Of a stretch of 64,000 nucleotides of DNA, positions 37,598-48,555 are shown in pieces. Position 1 is the first letter of the stretch. Every line of letters begins with the position of its first letter. This stretch comes from Enterobacteriaceae bacterium LSJC7. Its GTDB lineage: Bacteria; Pseudomonadota; Gammaproteobacteria; Enterobacterales; Enterobacteriaceae. The stretch is from contig AMFN01000014.1 in NCBI GenBank assembly GCA_000302695.1, forward strand, positions 283,126 through 347,125. Reading direction: 5' to 3'. The notes under the pieces were generated by a model, which did no database searches, was not told the DNA's origin, and worked only from the letters and a program-made list of their open reading frames with translations. A program made the translations under genes and the position numbers.

Positions 37598-37961
37598 TGG
37601 TGGAGCTGGCGGGAGTTGAACCCGCGTCCAAAATTCCTACGTCCTCGGTACTACATGCTTAGTCCAGTCTTTACATTCGCTTGCCAGCTGCGAACGGACA
37701 CGCCACTAACAAACTAGCCTGATTAGATTTAACGCTTTAACCCCAGGCAGGGCATCCACGCGATCTCTTTTGGGTTTGACCTCTCTTGATCCCCGTCCTA
37801 AGAGCGGAGGCTAGGGAGAGAGGGCTCTAAGCAGGTTATTAAGCTGCTAAAGCGTAGTTTTCGTCGTTTGCGACTATTTTTTTGCGGCTTTTTACGAGGC
37901 CAACCGCCCCTCGGCATGCACCTTGGGTTTCGCGAATCCTGTCGAATCCAGAATCAGCCCC
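37598..37961 (-). ncRNA. ssrA: Transfer-messenger RNA (tmRNA, 10Sa RNA)
   Basis: tmRNA with SmpB rescues stalled ribosomes and tags the nascent chain for proteolysis. The RNA starts GGGGCTGATTCTGGATTCGA at 37961 and ends in the tRNA-like part GGTTCAACTCCCGCCAGCTC plus CACCA at 37598, with an encoded CCA. It is 364 nt, against 363 in E. coli. The tag frame at 37871-37839 reads ANDENYALAA and TAA, the enterobacterial tag. The C and U run GAGCCCTCTCTCCCTAGCCT and pseudoknot regions match E. coli closely. Confidence 0.98.
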
Positions 37962-37974
37962 AAAGTAAGTCCGC

Positions 37975-38002
37975 AGTATATCACACTTTTGCATGATGAG
38001 AA
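37975..38002 (-). promoter_or_regulatory. ssrA promoter
   Basis: On the minus strand TATACT (37980-37975) forms the -10 and TTCTCA (38002-37997), 16 bases upstream, the likely -35. Transcription would start a few bases before the mature end, which fits trimming by RNase P. The -35 is inside a perfect 10-bp hairpin (37996-38019). Confidence 0.6.
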
Positions 38003-38194
38003 CGGGCTGCCGTTCTCATGGCGATAATTCGCGCAATGGCGTTATCAGCGATGAGGCGTTTGCTTTAAGGAAGGGATTAACGTGTGAAATTCAGCCGTTA
38101 TAGAGTAAATACAGGCAGATTGTGCGTGTGATGTTGGGGCGTATTCAGTGAGGTAAAATGAAACACTGCCGCGGCGCGGCAGTGTTAAATGGCA

Positions 38195-38677
38195 TTAGCG
38201 GCCAGCGTTTTTCATGATACGGGCTTTATCTACCTGCCATTCACGTTCTTTTACGTCGGTGCGCTTGTCGTGCTGTTTCTTGCCTTTGGCAACGCCAATT
38301 TTGACTTTACACCAGGCGTTCTTCCAGTACAGAGACAGCGCCACGATGGTGTAGCCTTCACGGTTAATACGGCCGTAAAGTGTATCCAGCTCACGCTGGT
38401 TCAGCAGGAGTTTACGCGTGCGTGTCGGGTCGCAAACAACGTGCGATGAGGCAACGCTCAGCGGCGTGAAGTTGGCTCCGAAGAGGAACGCTTCGCCGTC
38501 GCGCATGATGACATAGCTGTCGCCGATATTCGCTTTACCAGCGCGCAGGGATTTCACTTCCCAGCCCTGGAGAGCAAGGCCAGCTTCGTATTCGTCTTCA
38601 ATGAAATATTCGTGGCGCGCACGTTTGTTGAGCGCAATGGTGGCAGAACCCGGTTTGTATGCTTTTTTCTTTGTCAT
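38195..38677 (-). CDS. smpB: SsrA-binding protein SmpB
   Basis: SmpB binds the tRNA-like part of tmRNA and fills the decoding site in trans-translation. The 160-residue protein has the OB-like core [31 protein letters not shown] and the basic C-terminal tail [11 protein letters not shown]...[15 protein letters not shown] that enters the mRNA channel. The start is ATG 38677 ([10 protein letters not shown]), as in E. coli; the longer frame is not conserved. It lies 233 bases upstream of ssrA on the same strand. Confidence 0.97.
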   Translation of the reverse strand: MTKKKAYKPGSATIALNKRARHEYFIEDEYEAGLALQGWEVKSLRAGKANIGDSYVIMRDGEAFLFGANFTPLSVASSHVVCDPTRTRKLLLNQRELDTLYGRINREGYTIVALSLYWKNAWCKVKIGVAKGKKQHDKRTDVKEREWQVDKARIMKNAGR

Positions 38678-38825
38678 AGTGCCGCTCAGTATACGTAATA
38701 CGGTCATGAAACGCACCCCATCCGCGGGGGCAAGAGGGCAATATTAGCATGTATTGCGGCGTAATTTTTCTTTGCTGTTTTATAAATGTTATTATCGCGA
38801 GGTTGTACGACGGACAGGAAACGGT

Positions 38826-39263
38826 ATGCCGCAGATTAGCCGTACGGCGCTTGTACCTTACAGCGCTGAGCAAATGTATCAGTTAGTGAATGACGTGAAA
38901 TCGTATCCGGAATTTTTGCCAGGCTGCACAGGCAGCCGGATTCTTGAGTCATCGGCACAGCAGATGACAGCGGCGGTAGATGTCGCGAAAGCTGGGATCA
39001 GTAAAACGTTCACCACCCGCAATACGTTGACCCGTAACCAGAGCATACTGATGAATCTGGTCGATGGGCCGTTTAAGAAACTGATCGGTGGCTGGAAGTT
39101 TACGCCGCTAAGCCCTGATGCCTGCCGCATTGAGTTTCAGCTTGATTTCGAGTTCACGAATAAACTGATTGAACTGGCGTTTGGTCGCATCTTTAAAGAG
39201 CTTGCCTCAAATATGGTGCAGGCTTTCACCACTCGAGCGAAAGAGGTTTACCGTGTCGGCTGA
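38826..39263 (+). CDS. ratA: RatA toxin/ START-domain (COQ10-like) protein
   Basis: RatA belongs to the START/Coq10 lipid-binding family; in E. coli overproduction blocks 70S assembly by binding the 50S subunit. The 145-residue protein starts [21 protein letters not shown] and has [13 protein letters not shown] and [12 protein letters not shown], as in the E. coli form. AGGAAAC lies just ahead of ATG 38826. The last 11 bases overlap ratB. It is divergent from smpB. Confidence 0.94.
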   Translation: MPQISRTALVPYSAEQMYQLVNDVKSYPEFLPGCTGSRILESSAQQMTAAVDVAKAGISKTFTTRNTLTRNQSILMNLVDGPFKKLIGGWKFTPLSPDACRIEFQLDFEFTNKLIELAFGRIFKELASNMVQAFTTRAKEVYRVG

Positions 39264-39543
39264 AATCCGCGTTGAAGTGGTTTATGCACTGCCTGAAAAG
39301 CAGTACCTGCGTACGGTTAAGCTGCGGGAAGGGGCGACGGTGGAGGAGGCCATTCGCTCATCGGGGTTGCTGGAGCTGCGTTCTGATATCTCGCTTTCGC
39401 AAAATAAGGTGGGCATATACAGCCGCCCGGTAAAACTGCACGATACGGTCCATGACGGCGACCGGGTGGAAATCTACCGTCCGCTGATTGCGGATCCCAA
39501 AGAACTGCGCCGACAGCGCGCTGAACGTTCGTCAAAGAAATAA
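39253..39543 (+). CDS. ratB: RatB, UPF0125 ubiquitin-like protein (GTG start)
   Basis: A 96-residue RnfH/RatB family protein with a beta-grasp fold ([18 protein letters not shown]...[14 protein letters not shown]...[11 protein letters not shown]). It is paired with ratA in most enterobacteria; whether it is an antitoxin is doubtful. The start is GTG at 39253, inside the end of ratA, which gives the E. coli length. The overlap suggests translational coupling. Confidence 0.93.
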   Translation: MSAEIRVEVVYALPEKQYLRTVKLREGATVEEAIRSSGLLELRSDISLSQNKVGIYSRPVKLHDTVHDGDRVEIYRPLIADPKELRRQRAERSSKK

Positions 39544-39713
39544 ACCGCGCGTCTCAGTTAGACCAGTGGAATTTTTTGTACTCCAGAGCGATGCATCTTT
39601 TTGTTGGGTGCTGGTTTGCACTGCATTTCAGCACTAGGTTGTGTACAGCGTCGGATCAAAAAGGCCTGGTTGACGAGAGCAGCCTTCGCATAACGGTTGG
39701 GTGACGAACAATA

Positions 39714-39740
39714 AAAAAGGTGCCGCTGGCACCTTTTTTT
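39714..39740. terminator. Bidirectional terminator between ratB and bamE
   Basis: AAAAAAGGTGCC-GCTG-GGCACC-like pairing with T7 on one side and A6 on the other lies between the converging genes. Confidence 0.85.
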
Positions 39741-39765
39741 ATCTCTTCATTTAGCAAACTGGCTG

Positions 39766-40101
39766 TTACTTCAGCGTCGGTTTGTTATCAATATTGGTCA
39801 GAACACCGCTGCTGTCGAAAGTCAGCGTCAGCGTTTGCTGAGACACATTTTCATGCCCCGGCTGCTGGCGGAAAACGTAGAACCAGGTGTTGGTACCGAA
39901 CGGATCGGTGACCATCGGTGTACCCAGTGCGTAAGCGACCTGCTGTTGAGTCATACCAACGCGGATTTTGGATACATCATTCGGTGCCAGATAGTTTCCC
40001 TGATTGATATCAGGACGGTAAACCACTTTCTCCAGAGTGGAACAGCCTGCGGTTAACATCAGGAGAACCGCTGCGGCAGCAGTCAGCATTTTACAGCGCA
40101 T
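39766..40101 (-). CDS. bamE: Outer-membrane assembly lipoprotein BamE (SmpA)
   Basis: BamE is a small lipoprotein of the Bam complex that inserts beta-barrel proteins in the outer membrane. The 111 residues have a signal peptide with lipobox LTAGC (Cys20) and the SmpA/OmlA fold with [20 protein letters not shown] and [18 protein letters not shown]. coli BamE is 113 residues. A sigma-E promoter is known in E. coli but I did not fix one here. Confidence 0.95.
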   Translation of the reverse strand: MRCKMLTAAAAVLLMLTAGCSTLEKVVYRPDINQGNYLAPNDVSKIRVGMTQQQVAYALGTPMVTDPFGTNTWFYVFRQQPGHENVSQQTLTLTFDSSGVLTNIDNKPTLK

Positions 40102-40316
40102 AGTAATTTGATTCCTTTTCGGGCCCGAACGGTTCGTGGCGCTTACTTGATATGCCGATGATAATAAACCTTCACTGAGTTTAAAACCTTAACACACCAC
40201 AGTATGACCGCCGCGGATAAAAAAAGTTGATTAATCTGCGGCAAGTCATTCTGCAAACTGTATGCGGTGGCGTTTTTTTGCTCAGTATTCCGTTCAGGCG
40301 CAGTAGCGCGTTTGCT

Positions 40317-41978
40317 TCAGGCTGCCAGCAGTTCTTTGGCGTTTGCCAGCGCGTGGCGCGTGACTTCGCTACCGCCCAGCAGGCGTGCCAGCTCCTGCAA
40401 CCGTGCACGTTTATCCAGCGGCTGCATACGGGTTTCAGTCATTTCGCCATCGGTTTCTTTGCTGACAAAGAAGTGCTGATGCCCACAACCGGCAACCTGC
40501 GGCAGGTGCGTGACACACATCACCTGGGTGGATTCTCCTAGCTGGCGCAGCATTTTGCCGACGACGGCTGCCGTTGGGCCGCTTATGCCCACATCCACTT
40601 CATCGAAAATCAGTGCCGGTGTTTCCATTTTCCGCGCTGTAATGACCTGAATTGCCAGTGCAATACGCGACAGTTCGCCGCCGGAAGCGACTTTTGCCAG
40701 TGGCTGTAATGGCTGGCCTGGGTTAGTGCATACGTAAAATTCGATGCGGTCACCGCCTTCAGCTGTGAGGTGGTTCTCGCTAAAGCTCACGTCAATATTC
40801 AGCTGTCCATGCGGCATGGAAAGTGAGTGCATACTTTCAGTAATCAGTTGCGCCAGTTCGTGTGCGCTGGCAACACGGCTTTCATGCAGTTGATGCGCGA
40901 TTTCCAGCGCCTGCTGGTGATGGCGTGCTACCGCCTGCATAAGAGCTTCCTGGTCGTCAGCCTGAGAGTCAATCAGACCTTGTTCATCCAGCATCTGTTG
41001 GTGCAACGCAGGCAAGGCTTCTGGTGCGATGTGGTGCTTGCGCGCCAGTGAAATTTGCCGTGAAATTCGCTGCTCCAGCTCATACAGACGGTTTGGGTCG
41101 AGATCCATACGCTCGCAATAGTGGCGCAACTCATCGCTGGCCTCGCTTATCTGGATGGCCGCTTCTTCCAGCATGTTAAGGATGCCAGAGAGTTTGTCGT
41201 CCATGCCTACCAGTTCAGTGACCAGATGGCGCACGCTGTAAAGCTGGCTCTGGAGGTTGTTTTCTTCGCCGTCGGCGAGGATATCCAGTGCCTGCTGGCT
41301 GGTAGACAGCAATTGTCCGCTGTTTGCCAGGCGCTTGTACTCTTCATCGATTTGCTCAAACTCACCGGCGCGCGGGGCAAATTCGTTGAGTTCTTTTAGC
41401 TGATAATGCAGAAGCTCTGCGCGAGCGGCGCGCTCCTGGCTTTGCTGCTGATGACTGGCTAAATCGCGACAGCTCTGGTGCCATTGTTTATAGCGCTCTG
41501 CCATTGCTTCAAGGAGAACGTTTTCGCCTGCATAGCCGTCGAGCAGGTTTTTCTGGTGCTCCGGGCGCAGCAATTGCTGGTGTGCATGTTGTCCATGGAT
41601 TTGAATCAGCAGTTGGCCAAGCTCACGTAACTGGGACAGGGGCACCGCAGTGCCGTTGATAAAGCCGCGTGAACGCCCGTCTGCGTTAATTGAACGGCGA
41701 AGCAGGCACTCACTTGCGTCTTCAAGCTCGTTTTCTTCCAGCCAGCGCCGAGCGGCGGGGGTATCTTTCAACGAGAAGCGGGCGCAGAGGTCGGCACGTG
41801 CGGCACCTGGGCGCACCATTTCGGCTTCTGCGCGACCACCCAGACACAGCCCCAGCGCATCAATCGCGATGGACTTACCTGCGCCAGTTTCGCCAGTGAT
41901 AGCCGTCATGCCTTTCTGAAAATCGATTTCCAGCTCGCGAACGATAGCAAAGTTGCTGATTGTGAGTTGTGCCAGCAT
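40317..41978 (-). CDS. recN: DNA repair protein RecN
   Basis: RecN is an SMC-like ATPase that helps RecA mend double-strand breaks. The 553 residues have the Walker A motif GETGAGKS near residue 30, a long coiled-coil middle (about 155-370), the signature [15 protein letters not shown] and Walker [13 protein letters not shown]. The start is ATG 41978 with AGGAG seven bases upstream; a GTG two codons earlier is possible. Three LexA boxes upstream put it under SOS control. The protein ends NAKELLAA, like the degradation signal of E. coli RecN. Confidence 0.96.
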   Translation of the reverse strand: MLAQLTISNFAIVRELEIDFQKGMTAITGETGAGKSIAIDALGLCLGGRAEAEMVRPGAARADLCARFSLKDTPAARRWLEENELEDASECLLRRSINADGRSRGFINGTAVPLSQLRELGQLLIQIHGQHAHQQLLRPEHQKNLLDGYAGENVLLEAMAERYKQWHQSCRDLASHQQQSQERAARAELLHYQLKELNEFAPRAGEFEQIDEEYKRLANSGQLLSTSQQALDILADGEENNLQSQLYSVRHLVTELVGMDDKLSGILNMLEEAAIQISEASDELRHYCERMDLDPNRLYELEQRISRQISLARKHHIAPEALPALHQQMLDEQGLIDSQADDQEALMQAVARHHQQALEIAHQLHESRVASAHELAQLITESMHSLSMPHGQLNIDVSFSENHLTAEGGDRIEFYVCTNPGQPLQPLAKVASGGELSRIALAIQVITARKMETPALIFDEVDVGISGPTAAVVGKMLRQLGESTQVMCVTHLPQVAGCGHQHFFVSKETDGEMTETRMQPLDKRARLQELARLLGGSEVTRHALANAKELLAA

Positions 41979-41988
41979 AGCCACTCTC

Positions 41989-42046
41989 CTGTATGAAATG
42001 TCAGGGCTGTGTTTTCATACAGTATATACTGGCATTTTATACAGTA
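41989..42046 (-). promoter_or_regulatory. recN promoter with three LexA boxes
   Basis: Three CTGT-N8-ACAG-like sites are present: CTGTGTTTTCATACAG at 42007-42022 (perfect ends); TACTGTATAAAATGCCAGTA on the minus strand at 42046-42027 (one change); and CTGTATGAAATGTCAG at 41989-42004 (one change). A promoter TTTACT-N16-TATACT (42048-42021, minus) is overlapped by the first two. This is the layout of E. coli recN, which is among the most tightly SOS-controlled genes. Confidence 0.8.
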
Positions 42047-42064
42047 AAGCTACAATGTGTGTTT

Positions 42065-42943
42065 TTAGAACAATTTTTTCGACCAGCCCAGCTTGGAGCT
42101 TAAGGTATTAAAATAACTGTAATCTTTGGGGTGAATCAGATTGAGATGGTAGTCGCAACGCTGGATCAAGACGTCTTCGCCTTCCTGGATTGGCAAAGCA
42201 ATCTGGCTGTCGCAACTGATTTCAAGGTCGCTGCGCATGTGTGAGAAGCGCAGACGAATCGTGCTGCGGCTGTCGATGACCAGCGGGCGTGCGGATAACG
42301 TGTGGGGGAACATTGGCACCAGCGCGATGGCATCGAGCGAAGGTGTCAGAATGGGGCCACCTGCCGACAGGGAATAGGCGGTGGAGCCCGTCGGCGTGGA
42401 GATGATGAGGCCATCTGAGCGCTGAGAAAACGCGAAGCGCTCGTCAATGTAGACCTCAAACTCAATCATGTGCGCGACTTTGCCAGGGTGAAGCACAACT
42501 TCGTTAATAGCTGTGCTCATGCGCGTCTGGCTGTCGCGCCGGCACACCTGTGCCTCCAACAAAAAGCGTTGCTCGGTAATGTAGTGGCCTTCCAGCACAT
42601 CGGCGAGCTGTTGTTGGGCATTGTCCGGGTCGAGGTCGGTCAGGAAGCCGAGATTACCGCGGTTGATGCCAATAACTTTGATGTCATAACGCGCCAGCAC
42701 CCGTGCCGCACCCAGCATGTTACCATCACCACCGACAACCACCGCGAGGTCCGCCTGCTGGCCAATTTCTGCCAGCGTGCCGGTTTTAACCTGCTTAAGC
42801 TGTAGCTCCTGTGCGATTTGTTGCTCGACAATAACGTCATAGCCCGCATCACTCAGCCAGCGCCACAGCATTTCGTGCGTTGTTAATGCAGTAGGATGGC
42901 GTGGATGCCCGACAATACCGATACAGTTGAAATGTTTGTTCAT
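42065..42943 (-). CDS. nadK: NAD kinase NadK
   Basis: NadK makes NADP from NAD and ATP. The 292-residue protein equals the E. coli length and has the GGDGN motif ([12 protein letters not shown], about residues 68-79) and the NAD-binding [15 protein letters not shown] block (about 186-200). It is divergent from grpE and upstream of recN. Confidence 0.97.
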   Translation of the reverse strand: MNKHFNCIGIVGHPRHPTALTTHEMLWRWLSDAGYDVIVEQQIAQELQLKQVKTGTLAEIGQQADLAVVVGGDGNMLGAARVLARYDIKVIGINRGNLGFLTDLDPDNAQQQLADVLEGHYITEQRFLLEAQVCRRDSQTRMSTAINEVVLHPGKVAHMIEFEVYIDERFAFSQRSDGLIISTPTGSTAYSLSAGGPILTPSLDAIALVPMFPHTLSARPLVIDSRSTIRLRFSHMRSDLEISCDSQIALPIQEGEDVLIQRCDYHLNLIHPKDYSYFNTLSSKLGWSKKLF

Positions 42944-42996
42944 TTTTCCTGGTGGTCCTTATAACTGGGCGCATGTTCCACAATATGCCAGGTTCC

Positions 42997-43024
42997 CTTG
43001 AATCCCGGAAACTGATCCCCATAA
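42997..43024 (+). promoter_or_regulatory. Sigma-32 heat-shock promoter of grpE
   Basis: CTTGAAT (42997-43003) and CCCCATAA (43017-43024) are 13 bases apart, near the sigma-32 consensus CTTGAAA-N11-16-CCCCATNT. It lies 46 bases before the grpE start. Confidence 0.85.
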
Positions 43025-43069
43025 TAAGCGAATCTGAGAGATGAAAGCTAAAGAAACGCGGAGATTTTC

Positions 43070-43654
43070 ATGAGTAGTAAAGAACAGAAGCAGACGGAAG
43101 AGCAAGTCTCTGATGAGCGCACCACGGATCAGCACGAAGAAGTGGAAGTGGTTGATACCGCTGTTGAGGTCGACGCACGCGATGAACGTATCGCTAACCT
43201 TGAAGTGCAGTTAGCCGAAGTCCAGGAGCGCGAGCGCGATGCGCTGTTGCGCGCAAAAGCCGAAATGGATAACCTGCGCCGCCGTACTGAGCAGGACGTG
43301 GAAAAAGCGCACAAGTTCGCGCTGGAGAAGTTCGTTAATGAACTGCTGCCGGTGCTGGACAGCCTCGACAGGGCGCTGGAAGTCGCCGATAAAGACGGTG
43401 CGGGTATGGCTGCAATGATTGAAGGCATTGAGCTGACGCGCAAGTCAATGCTGGATGTGGTGCGTAAGTTTGGTGTTGACGTGGTCGGCGACATTAACGT
43501 GCCGTTTAACCCGGACGTGCATCAGGCTATTGCAATGGTAGAGTCAGATGAGGTGTCACCCAATCACGTGCTGATGGTGATGCAGAAGGGCTATACCCTC
43601 AATGGCCGTACCATTCGCGCGGCGATGGTGTCGGTTGCTAAAACTAAAGGCTAA
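43070..43654 (+). CDS. grpE: Nucleotide exchange factor GrpE
   Basis: GrpE is the dimeric co-chaperone that frees ADP from DnaK. The 194-residue protein has an acidic N-terminus (about 1-40), a long coiled coil (about 40-90, with [21 protein letters not shown]), a four-helix bundle and the beta domain ending [21 protein letters not shown], the family signature. E. coli GrpE is 197 residues. A sigma-32 promoter precedes it. Confidence 0.97.
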   Translation: MSSKEQKQTEEQVSDERTTDQHEEVEVVDTAVEVDARDERIANLEVQLAEVQERERDALLRAKAEMDNLRRRTEQDVEKAHKFALEKFVNELLPVLDSLDRALEVADKDGAGMAAMIEGIELTRKSMLDVVRKFGVDVVGDINVPFNPDVHQAIAMVESDEVSPNHVLMVMQKGYTLNGRTIRAAMVSVAKTKG

Positions 43655-43662
43655 TGCCTTCT

Positions 43663-43691
43663 GGCCCCTCGGTCTGAGGGGCCTTCGCTTT
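43663..43691 (+). terminator. grpE terminator
   Basis: GGCCCCTC-GGTCT-GAGGGGCC is followed by TTCGCTTT between the converging grpE and corB genes. Confidence 0.65.
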
Positions 43692-43693
43692 AT

Positions 43694-44980
43694 TTACCCA
43701 CCCACGCTTTCGCGCAGCGGTTTAACCGGTAGGATTTGTACCTGCTTAATCATATTTTCCTGCACGTCCAGAATATCAATATCGTATTGCCTGATGCGCA
43801 CACGCGTACCGGCAACCGGGATTTCTTCCAGTTCCTCAAGAATCATGCCGTTCACCGTGCGGGCTTCGTCTTCCGGCAGCGTCCAGTTAAAGGCCTTGTT
43901 GATTTCACGCACGCTGGCGCCGCCTTCGATGATGACGGAGCCGTCATTCTGTGGACGTACTTCCTCGGCAAGCGTAGGTGACATGGAGGTGGTGAAATCC
44001 CCGACAATCTCTTCAAGAATATCCTCAACCGTGACCAGCCCCTGAATATCGCCGTATTCGTCCACTACCAGCCCGACTTTCTTTTTATTACGCTGGAATT
44101 TCACCAGTTGGACGCTCAGCGGCGTGCCCTCCGGCACGTAATAAATTTCATCGGCGGCGCGTAGCACCACTTCTTTGGTGAACTCCTGCTTCTCTGACAT
44201 CAGCCGCCATGCTTCGCGCACACGCAGCATGCCAATGGCATCGTCGAGCGATTCGCGATACAGCACAATGCGGCTGTGGGGCGAGCTACGAAGCTGGCGT
44301 TCGATGGATTTCCAGTCATCGTTAATATCAATGCCGACAATGTCGCTGCGTGGGATCATGATGTCGTCAACGCTGACTTTTTCCAGGTCCAGCACCGACA
44401 GCAGCATGTCCTGGTTGCGGCGCGAAATTTGCGAGCGCGATTCGTTGACCAGCGTGCGCAGTTCGTCTTTGCTGAGTGCACTGCTGATGGTGACGTCCGT
44501 TTTGATACCCATCAGGCGCATCAGAATGCGGGTGATAAAATTAAGCAGCCATACCAGCGGCATCATCAGTATCTGTAGCGGTGCCAGTAGCATGCTGCTG
44601 GGATAAGCCACTTTTTCCGGGTAAAGCGCAGCAATGGTTTTTGGCAGCACTTCAGCAAAGATCAGCACGACAAAGGTCAGCACACCGGTGGCGATGGCTA
44701 CGCCAGCATCGCCATACAGACGTATCCCAACAATGGTGGCAAGCGCTGAGGCGAGGATGTTGACGAGGTTATTGCCAATGAGCACAAGGCTAATCAGGCG
44801 GTCAGGCTTACGCAGCAGTTTTTCCACCCGGCGGGCAGCGCGGTTGCCCTGACGCGAAAGATGGCGCAGGCGATAGCGGTTGAGCGTCATCATTCCGGTT
44901 TCTGAACCGGAGAAATAGGCAGAAATCACCACCATGACGATCAGCGTAACGATCAGCGTGGTGGTCGATATGTGTTCCAA
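43694..44980 (-). CDS. yfjD: CNNM/CorB-type transporter-associated membrane protein (YfjD)
   Basis: A 428-residue protein with an N-terminal DUF21/CNNM membrane part (about 1-150; SGSETGMMTLNRYRLRHL and LVLIGNNLVNILAS), a pair of CBS domains (about 190-330; MIPRSDIVGIDINDDW and VVDEYGDIQGLVTVEDILEEIVGD) and a C-terminal CorC_HlyC domain. The closest known relative is E. coli YfjD, also called CorB in Salmonella, which is linked to Mg and Co efflux. ypjD follows upstream by 24 bases on the same strand, so the two are probably co-transcribed. Confidence 0.94.
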   Translation of the reverse strand: MEHISTTTLIVTLIVMVVISAYFSGSETGMMTLNRYRLRHLSRQGNRAARRVEKLLRKPDRLISLVLIGNNLVNILASALATIVGIRLYGDAGVAIATGVLTFVVLIFAEVLPKTIAALYPEKVAYPSSMLLAPLQILMMPLVWLLNFITRILMRLMGIKTDVTISSALSKDELRTLVNESRSQISRRNQDMLLSVLDLEKVSVDDIMIPRSDIVGIDINDDWKSIERQLRSSPHSRIVLYRESLDDAIGMLRVREAWRLMSEKQEFTKEVVLRAADEIYYVPEGTPLSVQLVKFQRNKKKVGLVVDEYGDIQGLVTVEDILEEIVGDFTTSMSPTLAEEVRPQNDGSVIIEGGASVREINKAFNWTLPEDEARTVNGMILEELEEIPVAGTRVRIRQYDIDILDVQENMIKQVQILPVKPLRESVGG

Positions 44981-45004
44981 CGAGATATCCTTTGAGAGCG
45001 TGAA

Positions 45005-45793
45005 TTAACTGAGAATTTGCTGAAGTACGCGGCTACCAAAATAGGCGAGTGTTAACAGCAGCGCGCCAGCGCAGTTAAACCAGACGACGCGACGACCGCG
45101 CCACCCTTCATGATAGTGGCCCCACAGCAGAATGACATACACAAACCAGGCCACAATGGAGAGAACCGCTTTATCCAGGTTCTCAAGGTTAAACAGGTTT
45201 TTCAGATAAAACAGGCCGGTGCAGAGCGTGAGCGTGAGCAACACCACACCCACCTGGGTGATGTGAAACATTTTACGCTCAATGCTCATAAGCGGCGGCA
45301 TGTCGCCGCTGAAAGCAAGCCGTTTGTTCTTGAGCTGATAGTCAATCCACGCCAGTTGCAGCGCGTACAGCGCGGCAATAATCAGCGTGGCGTAAGCAAA
45401 GAGTGACAGCCCGATATGCACCATCATGCCCGGTGTTTCTTCAAGGTGCGTGATGTAGGCGTTGGGCATAAAAGTGGCGAGAGCGAGATTAATCAGCGCA
45501 AAGGCATACACCACCGGAAGCAGCACCCAACCGCGGTTGCGTGAGGCCACAATGGTCATTACCGCACAGATAAGCAGGCTTACCAGCGAGCCCACGTTAA
45601 GCAGGCTCAGGTTTTGCCCGCCGTCGGCGGTAAAGATACGTCCCCACAGCGCCACACCGTGGCTGATAAGCGCAATCAATGCACAAATCAGTGCAAAGCG
45701 CCGCCAGCCGCTGTTCTTTCGCAACAGGCCAGGTACGATCAGCGCCAGGCTGACGGAATATGCGACGAGCGCAATAAGTGCAAAAACAGGCAT
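45005..45793 (-). CDS. ypjD: YpjD, cytochrome c assembly (CcsA-like) membrane protein
   Basis: A 262-residue protein with eight membrane helices and the CcsA-type WWD-like region and conserved His. Matching blocks include NLSLLNVGSLVSLLICAVMT and SIVAWFVYVILLWGHYHEGWRGRR. E. coli YpjD (263 residues) is its match; function is not settled. It is divergent from ffh. Confidence 0.93.
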   Translation of the reverse strand: MPVFALIALVAYSVSLALIVPGLLRKNSGWRRFALICALIALISHGVALWGRIFTADGGQNLSLLNVGSLVSLLICAVMTIVASRNRGWVLLPVVYAFALINLALATFMPNAYITHLEETPGMMVHIGLSLFAYATLIIAALYALQLAWIDYQLKNKRLAFSGDMPPLMSIERKMFHITQVGVVLLTLTLCTGLFYLKNLFNLENLDKAVLSIVAWFVYVILLWGHYHEGWRGRRVVWFNCAGALLLTLAYFGSRVLQQILS

Positions 45794-45961
45794 ATGCAGG
45801 TGTCGTTAATGTGCGAAATAAAGAGGCAAGCAGTATAACGTTACGCGCTGTCTGGTCCAACCGTTGCTTGCATCACATAGTGACAGCATCATGATATACT
45901 CTGCGCTAATTTGAATTGCGTCGCTGCGGCGGCCTTAAGTCATCACCTCAGGCAAGAAACT

Positions 45962-47323
45962 ATGTTTGATAATTTAACTGACCGACTATCGCGCACGCTA
46001 CGCAATATCAGCGGCCGCGGACGCCTTACTGAAGACAACATCAAAGACACGCTGCGCGAAGTGCGTATGGCGTTGCTGGAGGCAGACGTTGCGCTGCCCG
46101 TCGTGCGTGATTTTATCAACCGCGTGAAAGAAAAAGCGGTAGGTCACGAGGTTAATAAGAGCCTGACGCCGGGTCAGGAGTTCGTGAAAATCGTGCGCGA
46201 CGAGCTGGTCTCGGCGATGGGCGAAGAGAACAACGCGCTAAACCTGGCCGCGCAGCCTCCGGCTGTGGTGCTAATGGCAGGCTTGCAGGGTGCAGGTAAA
46301 ACCACCAGCGTTGGTAAGCTTGGTAAGTTCCTGCGTGAAAAGCACAAGAAAAAAGTGCTGGTCGTTTCGGCGGACGTGTATCGTCCGGCGGCGATTAAAC
46401 AGCTGGAAACGCTGGCCCAGCAGGTGGGCGTGGACTTTTTTCCGTCTGATGTGAGCCAGAGTCCGGTAGACATCGTTAATGCTGCGCTCAAGGAAGCGAA
46501 GCTTAAGTTTTACGATGTGCTGCTGGTGGATACCGCCGGTCGTCTGCACGTTGATGAAGCGATGATGGACGAAATCAAGCAGGTGCACGCCGCAATTGAC
46601 CCGGTAGAAACCCTGTTTGTTGTTGATGCCATGACCGGCCAGGATGCGGCGAATACGGCAAAAGCATTTAACGAAGCGTTGCCGCTGACCGGTGTGGTGC
46701 TGACCAAAGTGGACGGCGACGCGCGCGGTGGTGCAGCGCTGTCTATTCGCCACATCACCGGCAAGCCGATTAAATTCCTCGGCGTGGGTGAGAAGACCGA
46801 GGCGCTGGAGCCGTTCCACCCGGACCGCGTGGCCTCACGTATTCTTGGCATGGGCGACATGCTGTCGCTTATCGAAGATATCGAAAGCAAAGTTGACCGC
46901 GAGCAGGCGGAGAAACTCGCGAAGAAGCTCAAGAAAGGTGACGGATTTGACCTTAATGACTTCCTCGACCAGCTCAAGCAGATGAAAAACATGGGCGGTA
47001 TGGCGAGCCTGATGGGCAAGCTGCCGGGCATGGGCCAGATCCCGGACAACGTTAAATCACAGATGGATGATAAAGTGCTGGTGCGCATGGAGGCGATTAT
47101 CAGCTCTATGACCCTTAAAGAGCGCGCCAGCCCGGACATCATCAAAGGTTCGCGCAAACGCCGTATCGCCGCAGGCTGCGGGCTGCAGGTGCAGGACGTT
47201 AACCGCTTGCTTAAGCAGTTTGACGACATGCAGCGCATGATGAAGAAGATGAAGAAAGGCGGCATGGCGAAGATGATGCGTGGGATGAAGGGGATGATGC
47301 CCCCAGGCTTCCCGGGGAGATAA
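45962..47323 (+). CDS. ffh: Signal recognition particle protein Ffh
   Basis: Ffh is the GTPase of the SRP; it binds 4.5S RNA and signal sequences of inner-membrane proteins and docks on FtsY. The 453-residue protein has N and G domains (P-loop GLQGAGKTTS about 107-116, DTAGRLHVDEAMM, TKVDGDARGGAAL) and the Met-rich M domain (from about 300) with the RNA-binding IIKGSRKRRIAAGCG. The end is a Met-Lys-Gly-rich tail, MMRGMKGMMPPGFPGR. The start is ATG 45962; a longer frame from 45911 is not conserved. Confidence 0.97.
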   Translation: MFDNLTDRLSRTLRNISGRGRLTEDNIKDTLREVRMALLEADVALPVVRDFINRVKEKAVGHEVNKSLTPGQEFVKIVRDELVSAMGEENNALNLAAQPPAVVLMAGLQGAGKTTSVGKLGKFLREKHKKKVLVVSADVYRPAAIKQLETLAQQVGVDFFPSDVSQSPVDIVNAALKEAKLKFYDVLLVDTAGRLHVDEAMMDEIKQVHAAIDPVETLFVVDAMTGQDAANTAKAFNEALPLTGVVLTKVDGDARGGAALSIRHITGKPIKFLGVGEKTEALEPFHPDRVASRILGMGDMLSLIEDIESKVDREQAEKLAKKLKKGDGFDLNDFLDQLKQMKNMGGMASLMGKLPGMGQIPDNVKSQMDDKVLVRMEAIISSMTLKERASPDIIKGSRKRRIAAGCGLQVQDVNRLLKQFDDMQRMMKKMKKGGMAKMMRGMKGMMPPGFPGR

Positions 47324-47957
<634 letters not shown>

Positions 47958-47975
47958 TCTGTCACGGTGGTCATG

Positions 47976-48524
47976 ATGAGCAAGCAACACGCCGCAGCGG
48001 TACCGGTTGACCAGATTGTTCTGGGTAAACTGGGCTCCCCTTACGGTATCCGTGGTTGGCTCAGAGTGTTTTCCTCCACCGAAGAGTCCGAAGGCATTTT
48101 TGACTACGAACCCTGGTTTACCCAGCGTGGTGGTCAGTGGCAACAGCTGGAAATTGAAAGCTGGCGCCATCACAATCAGGACATCATCGTTAAGCTTAAG
48201 GGCGTTGACGATAGAGATGCGGCGAACCTCCTCACCAATTGCGAAATTGTGGTGGATGCGGCGCAACTGCCGTCCCTGGACGACGGTGACTACTACTGGA
48301 AAGACCTTATTGGTTGCCAGGTAGTGACCAGCGCAGGGTACGACCTTGGTAAAGTCACTGACATGATGGAAACCGGGTCGAATGACGTTCTCGTCATTAA
48401 GGCAAACCTGAAGGATGCGTTTGGAATCAAGGAGCGGCTGGTTCCGTTCCTCGATGGGCAGGTTATCAAGAAAGTCGATCTCACTACGCGTTCTATCGAA
48501 GTAGATTGGGATCCTGGTTTTTAA
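47976..48524 (+). CDS. rimM: Ribosome maturation factor RimM
   Basis: RimM helps form the head of the 30S subunit by binding uS19. The 182-residue protein, the E. coli length, has an N-terminal RimM domain ([20 protein letters not shown]) and a C-terminal PRC-barrel ([28 protein letters not shown]). The start is ATG 47976; ATG and GTG one and three codons upstream are possible. It lies 18 bases after rpsP. Confidence 0.97.
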   Translation: MSKQHAAAVPVDQIVLGKLGSPYGIRGWLRVFSSTEESEGIFDYEPWFTQRGGQWQQLEIESWRHHNQDIIVKLKGVDDRDAANLLTNCEIVVDAAQLPSLDDGDYYWKDLIGCQVVTSAGYDLGKVTDMMETGSNDVLVIKANLKDAFGIKERLVPFLDGQVIKKVDLTTRSIEVDWDPGF

Positions 48525-48555
48525 ACCTCCGGATTAACGGTAATAAGACGGCACT

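Noticed and set aside
46271-47265. Long minus-strand frames (182 and 251 codons) across ffh
   Set aside because: Antisense of a highly conserved gene with strong codon bias; the products have no recognisable domain.
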